Counted from the first letter of the stretch, positions 7,402 through 15,738 are shown. The stretch is DNA of 64,000 bases from Solirubrobacter sp963792915 (GCA_963792915.1 CAWBYD010000003.1:1240001-1304000); one strand, 5' to 3'. A program made the numbers and translations. Notes: generated by a model not told the origin, from the letters alone.

Positions 7402-8811
7402 ATGAGGCCGACGATCTCGACCCAAGATCCCGCTGACGTGTTCCTTGCGCTGTACGACGCCATCGACGACGAGCCGTTCAACGACCAACGCGTCATCCAG
7501 TGGAGCAAGCGTGATCAGTGGGTGGCGGAGGCCCGGGCTGCGCTGTGCGACAGCGTCGTCGCGACCGGGCGCGTCGCGCCCGAGCTCGTCGGGCCGATGC
7601 TGGACGACGGCGATCGGGGCACGTTCGCGGCACTGCTGGGCCTCGACGACGCGCTGACGCGCGCGGACGTCCGGTACGGCACGCCGGGCGAGACCCACGA
7701 GATGTACGAATGGGCGATCCGCCAGATCAACCAGGGCTATCTCAACTCCGACCCGGCCGACGGCCTGCTGCTGTACCGCCTCGTCGATCCGCCGCGGCCC
7801 AAGAGCCTGCCGACGCGCGCCAGCGCATTCGGACTGATCCGCGTCCCGCCGGCGATCATCGAGGCGTTCAACATCTCCTACGAGCGCCTGCCGACGGCGT
7901 TCGACGTGTCCTGGGAGCCGCCGTCGCACGAGTCGGGATCGGACGTCTTCGTCGGCTGCGCGGCGATGATCGACAACTACGACGAGCTGGCCTTCACGGT
8001 GCGGGACGAGGACGGACACCGCCGCTACCGTGTCGGCCCGCGGACGGCGCCGCTCGAGACGCGCATCCGCGCGGTGCTCGAGGCGCTCGATTCCAGCGGC
8101 GCGACGATCGCGGTCCTGCCCGAGGCGACGCTCTCCGACGAGCTGCTCGAGGTCTGGAAGCGCACGCTGCGCGACGTGCCGGCGCCGTGGGACTCGAACC
8201 TGACCTGGATCGTCGCGGGGAGCGGGCCGGTCGGGGGCAGCGATCCGCCGTTCAACCGCTCGGTGATGCTGCTGCGCCACGAGGGGCACGAGCTCTTCAC
8301 CTATGACAAGCAGTACGACTTCACGCTCACCGAGAGCCAGGTCCAGGAGTGGCGGCTCGAGCCGCATCTCGGCAAGGGCAAGGCCTGCGAGGACATCCAC
8401 CGCGGCGGGTGCATCCTGGTGCGCGAGACGCGCCTGGGCCGGATCGCGGTGCTGATCTGCGAGGACCTCACGCGCATCACGGATGCCGGGACGGCGCTCG
8501 AGCACCTCGGGGTCTCGCACGTCTTCGTGCCGATCTTCTCGACCCCGATCAACGACGACACATGGGAGCGCTGGGCGGGCAAGGCCGTCGTGGACCATGT
8601 CGGCGCGTCCGTGGTGATCGCCAACAGCCTCGCGGTGGGCCGCGCATCCGAGCCGAAGGAGGCGCTCGGGATCTGCAGCGCGGTGGTGCCGCCCGAGGAC
8701 ACCGGCAGCCAGCGCCGGCCACCGAACATCTGCGTCAAGAAGGCGTGGCTGCCCGACGAGGTGCGCCTGCTGGCGGTCCCGGCCCCGGGTGTGAAGCGCT
8801 TCACCGACTGA
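7402..8811 (+). CDS. nitrilase-superfamily (CN hydrolase) protein with novel N-terminal domain
   Basis: A 469-residue protein. Its C-terminal half carries the Glu-Lys-Cys triad of carbon-nitrogen hydrolases in the right order: E241 in A-V-L-P-E-A-T-L, K303 in T-Y-D-K-Q-Y-D-F, and C353 in A-V-L-I-C-E-D-L. Such enzymes cut or form amide/nitrile C-N bonds. The first 190 or so residues (acidic, with G-E-T-H-E-M-Y-E-W-A-I-R) match nothing I recognise. ATG at 7402 is used; extension to 7327 would overlap the ROK gene. No clear ribosome site. It is bracketed by two genes for paralogous winged-helix regulators, which suggests inducible expression. Substrate unknown. Confidence 0.8.
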   Translation: MRPTISTQDPADVFLALYDAIDDEPFNDQRVIQWSKRDQWVAEARAALCDSVVATGRVAPELVGPMLDDGDRGTFAALLGLDDALTRADVRYGTPGETHEMYEWAIRQINQGYLNSDPADGLLLYRLVDPPRPKSLPTRASAFGLIRVPPAIIEAFNISYERLPTAFDVSWEPPSHESGSDVFVGCAAMIDNYDELAFTVRDEDGHRRYRVGPRTAPLETRIRAVLEALDSSGATIAVLPEATLSDELLEVWKRTLRDVPAPWDSNLTWIVAGSGPVGGSDPPFNRSVMLLRHEGHELFTYDKQYDFTLTESQVQEWRLEPHLGKGKACEDIHRGGCILVRETRLGRIAVLICEDLTRITDAGTALEHLGVSHVFVPIFSTPINDDTWERWAGKAVVDHVGASVVIANSLAVGRASEPKEALGICSAVVPPEDTGSQRRPPNICVKKAWLPDEVRLLAVPAPGVKRFTD

Positions 8812-8832
8812 TGGACGCCACGAGACCATCAC

Positions 8833-9429
8833 TCATGTGCCGGCCGGGTGGTCGAGCACTTCTTGACCGCGCGGGGTGAGGTACCACAGCTTGTGGCGGC
8901 CGAGACGCTGCTTGCGGACGAGCCCCGCCGCCTCCAGACGGCGGCCCGCGCGGCTGATCACGTCGTCGCGAGCGTTGTCGAGCAGATCGGCGACCTGACC
9001 GCTGTAGATCCCGGGATGAGCGGCCAGGGCCTCGAGGAAGCGGTGCGACAGGCTCCCGGGCTCGATCCGCTCGAGCGCGGCCGCGGGCGTGAGCCGCTGC
9101 AGCACCCAGGCGAGCGCGTCGAGCGCGTACAGGACGCGCCCGCGCTGCTCGAGCTGGTGCGGCGCGGGCGCCGGGATCGCCAGTTGACGGGCGTAGAGCC
9201 GCTGCAGCGAGCGCTGCGCGACCACGAGCGCCTCCTCGTCGGAGGCCAGCTTGGCGTCCTCGACCAGCGCGGTGAGCGCCTGGTAGCGGGCGGCGGGAAC
9301 GTCGCCGTCGGCGGCGGCGAGTCCTTCGAGCAGTGTCCGGAGCTGCGCGGCGCGCGTCCGGGGCGGCACGACGGGAGTGACGGGCGAGACCGCAGCGTCC
9401 TCCGTCAGCGATTCGGTGATCTCGTCCAT
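8833..9429 (-). CDS. stand-alone winged-helix regulator, paralogue of the ROK N-terminal module
   Basis: A 198-residue soluble protein. Residues about 25-190 align end to end with residues 18-190 of the ROK protein at 5396-7363, including the S-D-E-E-A-L-V and L-Q-R-L-Y-A-R-Q-L motifs and a C-terminal winged helix finishing in W-Y-L-T-P-R-G. It lacks the sugar-binding ROK part. The ATG at 9429 is preferred over an upstream in-frame start at 9459, because a good promoter (9442-9470) overlaps the longer version and would start transcription near 9435. It converges on the nitrilase-fold gene with only 21 bases between the stops. Confidence 0.75.
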   Translation of the reverse strand: MDEITESLTEDAAVSPVTPVVPPRTRAAQLRTLLEGLAAADGDVPAARYQALTALVEDAKLASDEEALVVAQRSLQRLYARQLAIPAPAPHQLEQRGRVLYALDALAWVLQRLTPAAALERIEPGSLSHRFLEALAAHPGIYSGQVADLLDNARDDVISRAGRRLEAAGLVRKQRLGRHKLWYLTPRGQEVLDHPAGT

Positions 9430-9441
9430 AACTCGGGGGTC

Positions 9442-9470
9442 AGGATCGCACCCGGCCAAGTACGTGTCAA
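9442..9470 (-). promoter_or_regulatory. promoter of the stand-alone winged-helix gene
   Basis: On the minus strand TTGACA (9470-9465), a 17-base spacer, then GATCCT (9447-9442). The predicted transcript start is about six bases before the ATG at 9429, so the mRNA has a very short leader. Confidence 0.6.
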
Positions 9471-9498
9471 GTGTTGTGTGCCCGCAATCACCCTGCGA

Positions 9499-10437
9499 CT
9501 AACCTGCCCCCGGATCCTCCGCTCCGGGCCCCGGCGCCACGACCTCCACCTCGGCCGTGCCGGAGCGGCCGCCGCCTGGGCCGGGGTTGAACACCGACAC
9601 CGAGAGCGCGCCGGCGCGGGCGAGGTCTGCGCGCACGAGCGCCACGTCGAGCCGGCCGGCGTCGACGAACCGCGTCGCGCGGCCGAGGAACGGACGCTTG
9701 CCCTTGCCCGACCGGCTGACCTGCGCGAGCGAGCGTGGGATGAAGCCCTCGCCGCTGATCGTGACCGTGATCGTCTCGGTGCCGGCGGCGATCTGGGCGG
9801 GCTCGACGCCGGCGATGACCGGCCGCGGGTTGACGATGCCGTCGCTGCGCTGGTCGTCGCCGTGCCCGGGAGCGGTGCGGAACATCGTGTCGAAGATCTC
9901 GCGCAGCTTGTCGGTGGCCTGCTTGGAGAACAGCCCGACGAGGCCGGCGATCGCCCCGATGCCGTACGGGTTGATCACGTCCGTCGGGACGCTGGTGCTG
10001 AAGAAGCCGCCGCGCAACGCGAAGTAGAAGAGGATGGCGAGCGCCACGCCCACGAACGTGCGCAGCGAGTACCACCACAACCAGCTCGAGTGCAGGCGCT
10101 GGTTGCCGACGTAGTCGGTGAACGAGATCGCCGCGTGCAGCGAGCTGCCCAGCGCGCTCGCGAACGTCACCAGGAGCAGCAGGCTGACCTCGCCCGACGG
10201 CGTGCCCCTGATCCCGAAGACCGTGATCTGCTCCTGCGTGGCGGGCTTGCGGGTCGCGGCGTCGACGGCGGGCCAGATCGCGATCAGCGCGTACAGCGCG
10301 GCGATCCCGATCGCGATCAGCCCGAGCCCGAGCAGCGTGCGCCCGTACCAGGGCGCCAGACCTTCCTCGGCGTCGTCGTGGCTCCCGTCGCCGCGGCGCT
10401 CACGCTGCTCTGCGGCCTCGTCCTCCGTCGCACTCAT
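9499..10437 (-). CDS. membrane protein with C-terminal IPT/TIG-like domain
   Basis: A 312-residue protein. A charged N-terminal tail of 30 residues is followed by four predicted membrane helices (about 35-56, 83-100, 120-142 and 158-172), then a soluble domain of about 110 residues. That domain has P-V-I-A-G-V-E-P-A-Q-I-A-A-G-T-E-T-I-T-V, the usual start of an Ig-like IPT/TIG fold, and ends with a glycine-rich F-N-P-G-P-G-G-G segment. No enzyme motif is visible. A TetR/NemR-like palindrome lies just ahead of the start codon. Function unknown. Confidence 0.75.
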   Translation of the reverse strand: MSATEDEAAEQRERRGDGSHDDAEEGLAPWYGRTLLGLGLIAIGIAALYALIAIWPAVDAATRKPATQEQITVFGIRGTPSGEVSLLLLVTFASALGSSLHAAISFTDYVGNQRLHSSWLWWYSLRTFVGVALAILFYFALRGGFFSTSVPTDVINPYGIGAIAGLVGLFSKQATDKLREIFDTMFRTAPGHGDDQRSDGIVNPRPVIAGVEPAQIAAGTETITVTISGEGFIPRSLAQVSRSGKGKRPFLGRATRFVDAGRLDVALVRADLARAGALSVSVFNPGPGGGRSGTAEVEVVAPGPGAEDPGAG

Positions 10438-10446
10438 AAGATGTAG

Positions 10447-10456
10447 ACCGATCGGT
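10447..10456. promoter_or_regulatory. NemR/TetR-like palindrome
   Basis: ACCGATCGGT, embedded in TAGACCGATCGGTAG, is ten bases upstream of the membrane-protein start at 10437. The arrangement closely resembles the TAGACC-n4-GGTCTA boxes of TetR-family repressors such as NemR. Which regulator binds is not known. Confidence 0.4.
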
Positions 10457-10549
10457 AGTTCTCGTGCGGCGCGACGCTAATCGCTCGCCCGCCGCGGCGC
10501 AAGTGCGCCCGCAGGAGCGCCATCCATCTCCCGCCCGGCGCGAATCAGC

Positions 10550-10578
10550 TTGACGAACCTGTTAGGTTGACCTAACTC
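10550..10578 (+). promoter_or_regulatory. ZIP transporter promoter with DtxR/MntR-like operator
   Basis: TTGACG (10550-10555), a 17-base spacer and TAACTC (10573-10578) form a promoter. The perfect inverted repeat GTTAGGT-TG-ACCTAAC (10561-10576) fills the spacer and touches the -10. Its TTAGGT half-sites match those of DtxR-family metalloregulators (IdeR, MntR), so metal-loaded repressor would block polymerase. Confidence 0.6.
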
Positions 10579-10645
10579 GGCGTCCGCGCCGGGAGTGCGG
10601 GGCCAGGGCGTCGCCGGCCCATCGAAGCCAATCCAGGGAGCATGG

Positions 10646-11503
10646 ATGTCGTTCGGTGCAACCATCGCGCTCGGCGCCGTCGCCGGGTTCACGATCTACC
10701 TCGGCTTGCCGATCGCCCGGGCGCGCAACTTGAGCGCGCGGGCCCGCGTCGGCCTCTCGATGCTCTCCGCCGGGATCCTCGCGTTCCTGTTCATGGACGT
10801 CAACTCGGAAGCGCTGGGCATCATCGAGACGCATCTCGACAGCTTCAAGGACCACAGCGCGACGCTGTGGCCGGTCGTCGGCCTGTTCGCCCTGCTGAGC
10901 GCCGGCTTCCTGATCGGCGTCGGCGGGATCGCGACCGCGCAGCGTGCGCTGAAGCGCGCCGGCCGCCCGCCGATCGCCGGCGGCGAGTCGGCGGCGACGA
11001 TGAGCCCGGCGGAGCTCGCCGGCCACCAGCGGGCGTTGTCGGGGGTGGAGCGCCACGCGCTGCGGACCGGGATGGTGATCGCCGCGGCGATCGGCCTGCA
11101 CAACTTCGCCGAGGGCCTTGCGATCGGCGTGTCGGCGCAGGCCGGCGAGATCGGGCTCGCCACCGTGCTGGTGATCGGCTTCGCGCTGCACAACTCGACC
11201 GAGGGCTTCGGGATCGTCGGCCCGCTCGGCGGCGTGCGCCCCTCGTGGCGCTGGCTGGGGCTCGCGGGACTGGTGGCCGGCGGCCCGACGTTCCTGGGCA
11301 CGATCGTCGGCTTCCAGGTCTCGAGCGACGCGCTCGAGCTGTGCTTCTTCGCGCTCGCGGGCGGCGCGATCCTGTACGTGATCGGCGAGATCTGGTCCGG
11401 CGTGCGCCGCCAGGGGCACGCCGAACTCGGTCTCTACATGCTCGGGGTCGGCTTCCTGCTCGGGGTCGGCACCGACCTCGTGGTCGCCTACGGCGGTGCC
11501 TGA
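10646..11503 (+). CDS. ZIP-family divalent metal transporter
   Basis: A 285-residue inner-membrane protein with eight predicted helices. Two ZIP metal-site motifs are present: G-L-H-N-F-A-E-G-L-A-I-G in helix IV and A-L-H-N-S-T-E-G-F-G-I in helix V, together forming the binuclear site. A short cytoplasmic loop after helix III is not markedly His-rich. ZIP proteins import Zn, Fe or Mn. The DtxR-like operator in its promoter argues for Fe or Mn uptake, or for metal-responsive control generally (inference). The ATG at 10646 follows AGGGAG at 10635-10640; a longer reading from 10595 lacks support. Confidence 0.85.
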   Translation: MSFGATIALGAVAGFTIYLGLPIARARNLSARARVGLSMLSAGILAFLFMDVNSEALGIIETHLDSFKDHSATLWPVVGLFALLSAGFLIGVGGIATAQRALKRAGRPPIAGGESAATMSPAELAGHQRALSGVERHALRTGMVIAAAIGLHNFAEGLAIGVSAQAGEIGLATVLVIGFALHNSTEGFGIVGPLGGVRPSWRWLGLAGLVAGGPTFLGTIVGFQVSSDALELCFFALAGGAILYVIGEIWSGVRRQGHAELGLYMLGVGFLLGVGTDLVVAYGGA

Positions 11504-11512
11504 GCCGCAGGC

Positions 11513-12745
11513 CTACGTGGCGGCCTTCACCTCGGTGGCGTCGCGGCGGGTGATCGAGAGGAAGACGACGAGCGCGAGGATGCAGGACAGGAAGATGTAG
11601 CTCGTGCCCGTCGTCCCGAGCCCGAGGCCGCCGTACTTCTTGCTGCTCTGGGACATGAAGTCGCCGATCGAGGCGCCGAGCGGCCGCGTGAGGATGTAGG
11701 CCAGCCAGAACGACAGCACGGCGTTGAGCTTGAACACGTAGTGGGCGAGCGTGACCGCGGCGATGATGCCGCCGAAGATCGCGATCGAGACGCCGTAGCC
11801 GAGGTCGAGCTTCTCTGCCGAGAGGTCTCCGGCGGCGGTGCCGAGCGCGAACGTGAAGAGGATCGCCAGCCAGTAGAACGCCTCGCGCCGGGTGGTGAAG
11901 ATGGTGTGGATCGACAGCGTGCGCTCGACGCCCCACCAGACGGCGAAGACGATCGCCAGGATCACGGCGAAGATCGGCGTGCTGGTGGTCAGCGCGATGT
12001 TGTGGCCGTCGGTCATGTTGTCGGTGATCAGCGTGCCGAACACCGAGATCACGACCACGACCGACCAGTAGACCCCGGGGATGTAGCGGCGCGCGCGGAA
12101 CTGGACCGCCAGTAGCGCGATCAGCAGCGCGCCGGCGATGTAGGTCGTGTTGGTGAGGCCGAACCCGAGGTTCTCGTTGAGGTAGTCCGCGGCCGTCTCC
12201 CCGACGGTCGTGCACATGATCTTGATGATCCAGAAGTAGAGCGTGACCTCCGGGACCTTGTTCAGCATCCGCCGGCCCAGCGAGCGCGCGGCGGCGTGTC
12301 GCGGCATGGGGATCGTGGCGGCGGCGGTGACGGCGGTCACCGGCAGCCCGAGGTGCGCTGCGCGGTGGGGAAGGTCGACGTGCAGCCAGCTCTCGACGTG
12401 GTGCGGCGCCGTCGCGATGATCAGCTCGTCGACCGGCTCGTCGTGCAGCAGCTCCTCGATCGCGTCCATCGGGTCGTGACGGGTCGAGACGAAGCCGTCG
12501 ACGGGCATGCCGGCGGCCTCGCGGACGCGAGGGAGCGCCGCCTCGAGCACGCGCTGCGCCGCCTCGGCCTTGGCGTGGCGCTCGGGGTGCGCCGGGTGCC
12601 ATTCGGCGGGCGCCGGGTTGGGCACGAGCACGCGCGCCTCGACCGTCCCGTCGCCGGCGCGGGCGCGGATCGCCGCGAGCAGCTCTCCAGTGAAGGCGGT
12701 GCGGTCGGTGACCACGAGGATCCGGGTCGGGCTGGTGGATGGCAT
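11513..12745 (-). CDS. universal-stress-protein-like domain fused to DUF347 membrane domain
   Basis: A 410-residue fusion. Residues 1-150 resemble a universal-stress/adenine-nucleotide alpha-hydrolase fold (R-I-L-V-V-T-D start, D-E-L-I-I-A-T-A near 130). Residues about 175-405 are a COG4705/DUF347-type membrane protein: K-V-P-E-V-T-L-Y-F-W-I-I-K-I, repeated later as R-R-E-A-F-Y-W-L-A-I-L-F and V-L-S-F-W-L-A-Y-I-L, with about eight helices. DUF347 proteins have no settled function; some were noted near metal genes. It is convergent with the ZIP gene, nine bases apart. Family assignments are from memory of the motifs. Confidence 0.75.
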   Translation of the reverse strand: MPSTSPTRILVVTDRTAFTGELLAAIRARAGDGTVEARVLVPNPAPAEWHPAHPERHAKAEAAQRVLEAALPRVREAAGMPVDGFVSTRHDPMDAIEELLHDEPVDELIIATAPHHVESWLHVDLPHRAAHLGLPVTAVTAAATIPMPRHAAARSLGRRMLNKVPEVTLYFWIIKIMCTTVGETAADYLNENLGFGLTNTTYIAGALLIALLAVQFRARRYIPGVYWSVVVVISVFGTLITDNMTDGHNIALTTSTPIFAVILAIVFAVWWGVERTLSIHTIFTTRREAFYWLAILFTFALGTAAGDLSAEKLDLGYGVSIAIFGGIIAAVTLAHYVFKLNAVLSFWLAYILTRPLGASIGDFMSQSSKKYGGLGLGTTGTSYIFLSCILALVVFLSITRRDATEVKAAT

Positions 12746-12791
12746 CGCGCGACAGGGTGCCGTCGCGACCCTGACCGCTTCCTGAACGGCG

Positions 12792-13928
12792 TCAGCGCAG
12801 GATGCCGGTGTGGCCGATCGAGTAGCGCCCCGGCTGCGGCCACACGCACATGCCGTGCGGGCCGGCTCCGACGCGGACGCGGTGCAGCAGCCGCCCGGTC
12901 CGCGTGCTGAGCGCGTAGACCTCGCCGTCGTAGCGGCCGCTCAGCCACAGCACGCGCCCGTCCGCGCTCACGCCGCCCATGTCGGGGGACGCGGGACCGG
13001 GGATGCGCCACTTGCGGATCGGACGGCGGGTGGCGAACGACAGCACGCTGACCGTGCCCTCGCCGCGGTTGGAGACGAACAGCCGGCGCGCGTCGCGGCT
13101 CGGGTAGAGCCCGTGCGCGCCGCGACCGGTGGGCTGCAGGCGGATCCGGCGCCAGGTTCGCGCGTCGATCAGCCAGACGCCGTTGGCGGCCATGTCGGCG
13201 ACGTAGAACGTCCGGCCGTCCGGCGAGAGCTTGACGTCCTGCGGCATCGCCCCGGCGCGCAGCGCGATCGTGCGCAGCACGCGCTCGCGGCGCAGGTCGA
13301 CGACGATCATGCGCGCGGCGAACTCGCACGAGACGAGCGCCATGCGGCCGTCGGCGGTGAAGTCCATGTGGTCGACCCCCGCGCACTGCGGCACAGGCAG
13401 CGCGTGGCGCAGGCGCATCGTGTGCGGATCGCGGAAGTCCAGCCGGCGCAGCCGCTCGGCGACGACGATCGCGCGCCGCCCGTCGGCCGTGAAGTAGAGG
13501 TTGTAGGGATCCGCGACCGCCACGCGCCGGCCGGGCCGGCCGCTGCGCGGGTCGATCGGCGTGAGCGAGTTCCCGGAGTCGCTGGTCACCCACAGCGTGC
13601 GCAGGTCCCACGACGGCGTGACGTGTTGTGGCTCCTGGCCGACCGCGAAGTGCGCGAGCACCTTGCCCGTGCGCTGGGAGAGCTCCGTGACGGAGTCGGC
13701 GCGCGAGTTCGGGACGTAGACGCGCGCCGGGTCGCGCGCGACGACGGGCGAGAGCGCGCCCGCGCGGTCGGCCCGGTAGACGTCGACCGCGCGCGGGGCG
13801 GCGTGGACGGCCGCGCGAGCGCGCGGCGGCGGCGGCGCCGGCGGCGCCGGCGGCGCGGGGCGCCGGGCGGCCGCATGGCCGCCGCAGCCCGCCGCAAGCA
13901 GCAGCGCGAGGGTGACGGGCGCCCGCAT
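12792..13928 (-). CDS. YVTN-type beta-propeller lipoprotein
   Basis: A 378-residue exported protein. The N-terminus has a short hydrophobic stretch ending in L-L-A-A-G-C, a lipobox with C at about residue 17. A proline-rich linker leads to a seven-bladed YncE/YVTN-like propeller with repeats such as V-Y-V-P-N-S, L-W-V-T-S-D-S, L-Y-F-T-A-D-G-R-R and F-Y-V-A-D-M-A-A-N-G. These folds usually serve as extracellular binding scaffolds. The ATG at 13928 overlaps the stop of the upstream kelch gene as TGATG, so the two are translationally coupled. Confidence 0.8.
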   Translation of the reverse strand: MRAPVTLALLLAAGCGGHAAARRPAPPAPPAPPPPRARAAVHAAPRAVDVYRADRAGALSPVVARDPARVYVPNSRADSVTELSQRTGKVLAHFAVGQEPQHVTPSWDLRTLWVTSDSGNSLTPIDPRSGRPGRRVAVADPYNLYFTADGRRAIVVAERLRRLDFRDPHTMRLRHALPVPQCAGVDHMDFTADGRMALVSCEFAARMIVVDLRRERVLRTIALRAGAMPQDVKLSPDGRTFYVADMAANGVWLIDARTWRRIRLQPTGRGAHGLYPSRDARRLFVSNRGEGTVSVLSFATRRPIRKWRIPGPASPDMGGVSADGRVLWLSGRYDGEVYALSTRTGRLLHRVRVGAGPHGMCVWPQPGRYSIGHTGILR

Positions 13929-14896
13929 CAGCGCGGCGCGAACTCCCAGATCGCGTCCGAGACGCGCCCGGAGGCCAGGCGCCCGCCGACCACCACGATC
14001 CGCCCGCCGACGCTGATCGCCGAGGCGTCGGAGAGCGCGACCGGCAGCCGGCCCGCGGACCGCACGCGGCCCGAGCCGGTGTCGACCGCGTAGATCGTGC
14101 GGCGCGCCGGAGCGCCGCCGAAGACGTACAGCGTGCGGCCCAGCACCGCTCCGGCGGCGTGCGCGACGGGCACCGGGAGCCGGCCGATCACGCGCGTCCG
14201 GCGGCGTGCAGGATCGATGCGCAGCACCTCCGCGCGAGCGCGCGCCCCGTCGGTGCCGCCGGCGACGACCAGCGCGCCGCCCACGGCGGCCGCGGCGGCA
14301 TAGCGCAGCGGATGCGGGAGCGTGGCGACGCGCCGCAGCGGCCGGCCCGGCGCGAACGCCAGCACAGTGCGCAACGGCCGGGTACCGGTGAAGCCGCCCA
14401 CCAGGAGGATCGAGGCGCCGGCGCGCACCGCTTCGAGGTCCGATGCCGGCTGGGGGAGGTGGCCGATCGTCCCGCGGCCCAGCTCGACGATCGCGTCGGT
14501 CGGGCCGGCGGGCGTGCCGCCGCCGAACAGGTAGACGTGCCCGCCGAGGCTCGCCGCGCCCGCGTCGTGCACGGCGCGCGGCAGCACGCCGGCGGCGCGC
14601 GCCGGCGCCGGCAGCACGCGCACGACGGCGGCCAGCGACGCGTCGGCCGCGTCGAGTCCGCCCAGCGCGAGCAGTTCGCGACCGCGCAGCGCGAGCGCGG
14701 GCAGCTGCGCCGGGGCGGGAAGCCGCCGGCGCGCGATCAGCCGCAGGCGCACGTCGCGCGCGGCGGGCGCCCGGCGCGCCGCGACGGTGGGCGCCGGCGT
14801 CCGCTGCGCCTGGCGGTGACCGCCGCCGCACGCCGAGGCGAGCGACGCCAGCAGCACGCCGGCGATGAGCCGCGGAGCAGGCATCCTCGTGAGCAT
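13928..14896 (-). CDS. kelch-repeat lipoprotein
   Basis: A 322-residue protein with a lipobox L-A-S-A-C (C at about 23) and about six kelch-like blades, seen as G-G-H-V-Y-L-F-G-G, I-L-L-V-G-G-F, L-V-V-A-G-G-T-D, L-Y-V-F-G-G and I-V-V-V-G-G spaced about 45 residues apart. It would be anchored on the outer face of the membrane. The start may be ATG 14896 or the fifth codon, ATG 14884; neither has a clear ribosome site. It forms an operon with the propeller lipoprotein downstream. Binding partner unknown. Confidence 0.8.
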   Translation of the reverse strand: MLTRMPAPRLIAGVLLASLASACGGGHRQAQRTPAPTVAARRAPAARDVRLRLIARRRLPAPAQLPALALRGRELLALGGLDAADASLAAVVRVLPAPARAAGVLPRAVHDAGAASLGGHVYLFGGGTPAGPTDAIVELGRGTIGHLPQPASDLEAVRAGASILLVGGFTGTRPLRTVLAFAPGRPLRRVATLPHPLRYAAAAAVGGALVVAGGTDGARARAEVLRIDPARRRTRVIGRLPVPVAHAAGAVLGRTLYVFGGAPARRTIYAVDTGSGRVRSAGRLPVALSDASAISVGGRIVVVGGRLASGRVSDAIWEFAPR

Positions 14897-14931
14897 GGCG
14901 CGAACTACATGAACCGCGCCTGACTGGCGCC

Positions 14932-14965
14932 GTTCAGGCGACGATCAGGTCACTCGGCGTACAAC
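14932..14965 (+). promoter_or_regulatory. response-regulator site A: GTTCAGG direct repeat and -10
   Basis: GTTCAGG (14932-14938), four bases, GATCAGG (14943-14949), ten bases, then TACAAC (14960-14965) as -10. The two repeats are 11 bp apart, one helical turn, as for OmpR/PhoB-type activators. The next start codon (GTG 14972) is six bases after the -10, implying a leaderless mRNA. Confidence 0.65.
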
Positions 14966-14971
14966 GAGCGC

Positions 14972-15064
14972 GTGACGATCGATCCGGCCGCCGTGCTCTT
15001 CGCCGTCGCCGTGGTCGTCCTCGTCGAGTGGTGGCGCCGCGGGCGCTGGCCGCGGCGCCGCTGA
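14972..15064 (+). CDS. 30-residue single-helix membrane mini-protein
   Basis: GTG start, 30 sense codons, TGA. The product begins M-T-I-D-P-A, continues with a hydrophobic helix (A-A-V-L-F-A-V-A-V-V-V-L-V) and ends in an aromatic-arginine tail W-W-R-R-G-R-W-P-R-R-R, which would sit in the cytoplasm. The start coincides with the predicted transcription start of promoter site A. The stop lies five bases from the stop of the convergent response-regulator gene. The first six residues and their flanking DNA are matched by the mini-ORF ahead of uppP. Not annotated by usual length cut-offs; translation unproven. Confidence 0.5.
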   Translation: MTIDPAAVLFAVAVVVLVEWWRRGRWPRRR

Positions 15065-15069
15065 CCGGC

Positions 15070-15732
15070 TCACCGCAGCACGTAGCCGACGCCCCGCACC
15101 GTCCCGATCTCACCGCCCGCGCCGAGCTCGCGCAGCTTGCGGCGCAGGCGGCCGACGTATGCGTCGAGCGTGTTGGGGTTGACGATCGCGCCGTCCGGCC
15201 AGGCCGACGAGATCAGCTCGTGCCGGCGCACGACGACGCCCGGGCGCGCGGCCAGCGCGGCCAGCAGGCGAAACTCGGTCGGGGTCAGCGTCGCCGAGCG
15301 CTCGCCCACGCGCGCGCCGTGCGCCGCCGGGTCCAGCCGGAGCTCGGACGTCGTCGCGGCAGCCGTGTCGGGGCCGCTGCGCTTGAGCAGCGCGCCGACG
15401 CGCACCAGCAGCTCGGCCAGGTCGAAGGGCTTGGTCAGGTAGTCGTCACCGCCGGCGTGGAAGCCGGCCAGGCGGTCGGTCAGCTCGCCGCGCGCGGTCA
15501 GGAAGATCACCGGCGCGTCGACGCCGTGGGCGCGCAGCGCCTGGCAGACGTCGCGGCCGTCGGCGTCCGGGAGCCCGATGTCGAGCACCAGCAGGTCCGG
15601 CGGCGAGCTCGAGAACTCCTGCACCGCGAGCCGCCCGCCGGCGACCGCGCGGACCTCGAACCCCTCGTCGGCCAGCGCGCGCGAGAGCACGGAGCGCAGC
15701 GCGGGGTCGTCCTCGCAGATGCCGATCCGCAT
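15070..15732 (-). CDS. OmpR/PhoB-family response regulator (orphan)
   Basis: A 220-residue two-domain regulator. The receiver domain has the acidic pocket E7-D8-D9, phospho-acceptor D51 in V-L-D-I-G-L-P-D, and T-K-P-F-D with the conserved lysine. The DNA-binding winged helix (about 125-218) has L-T-P-T-E-F-R-L-L and a C-terminal R-G-V-G-Y-V-L-R. No histidine kinase gene is adjacent, so its partner is elsewhere. Its own promoter carries the same 11-bp-phased repeats as three neighbouring promoters, suggesting autoregulation and a local regulon. The ATG at 15732 sits at the predicted transcription start. Confidence 0.92.
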   Translation of the reverse strand: MRIGICEDDPALRSVLSRALADEGFEVRAVAGGRLAVQEFSSSPPDLLVLDIGLPDADGRDVCQALRAHGVDAPVIFLTARGELTDRLAGFHAGGDDYLTKPFDLAELLVRVGALLKRSGPDTAAATTSELRLDPAAHGARVGERSATLTPTEFRLLAALAARPGVVVRRHELISSAWPDGAIVNPNTLDAYVGRLRRKLRELGAGGEIGTVRGVGYVLR

Positions 15733-15738
15733 GCCCGG

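Noticed and set aside
10561..10576. Full 19-bp IdeR/DtxR iron box
   Set aside because: The dyad is 16 bp and centred on TG; half-sites fit but the full iron-box consensus does not, so the metal cannot be assigned.
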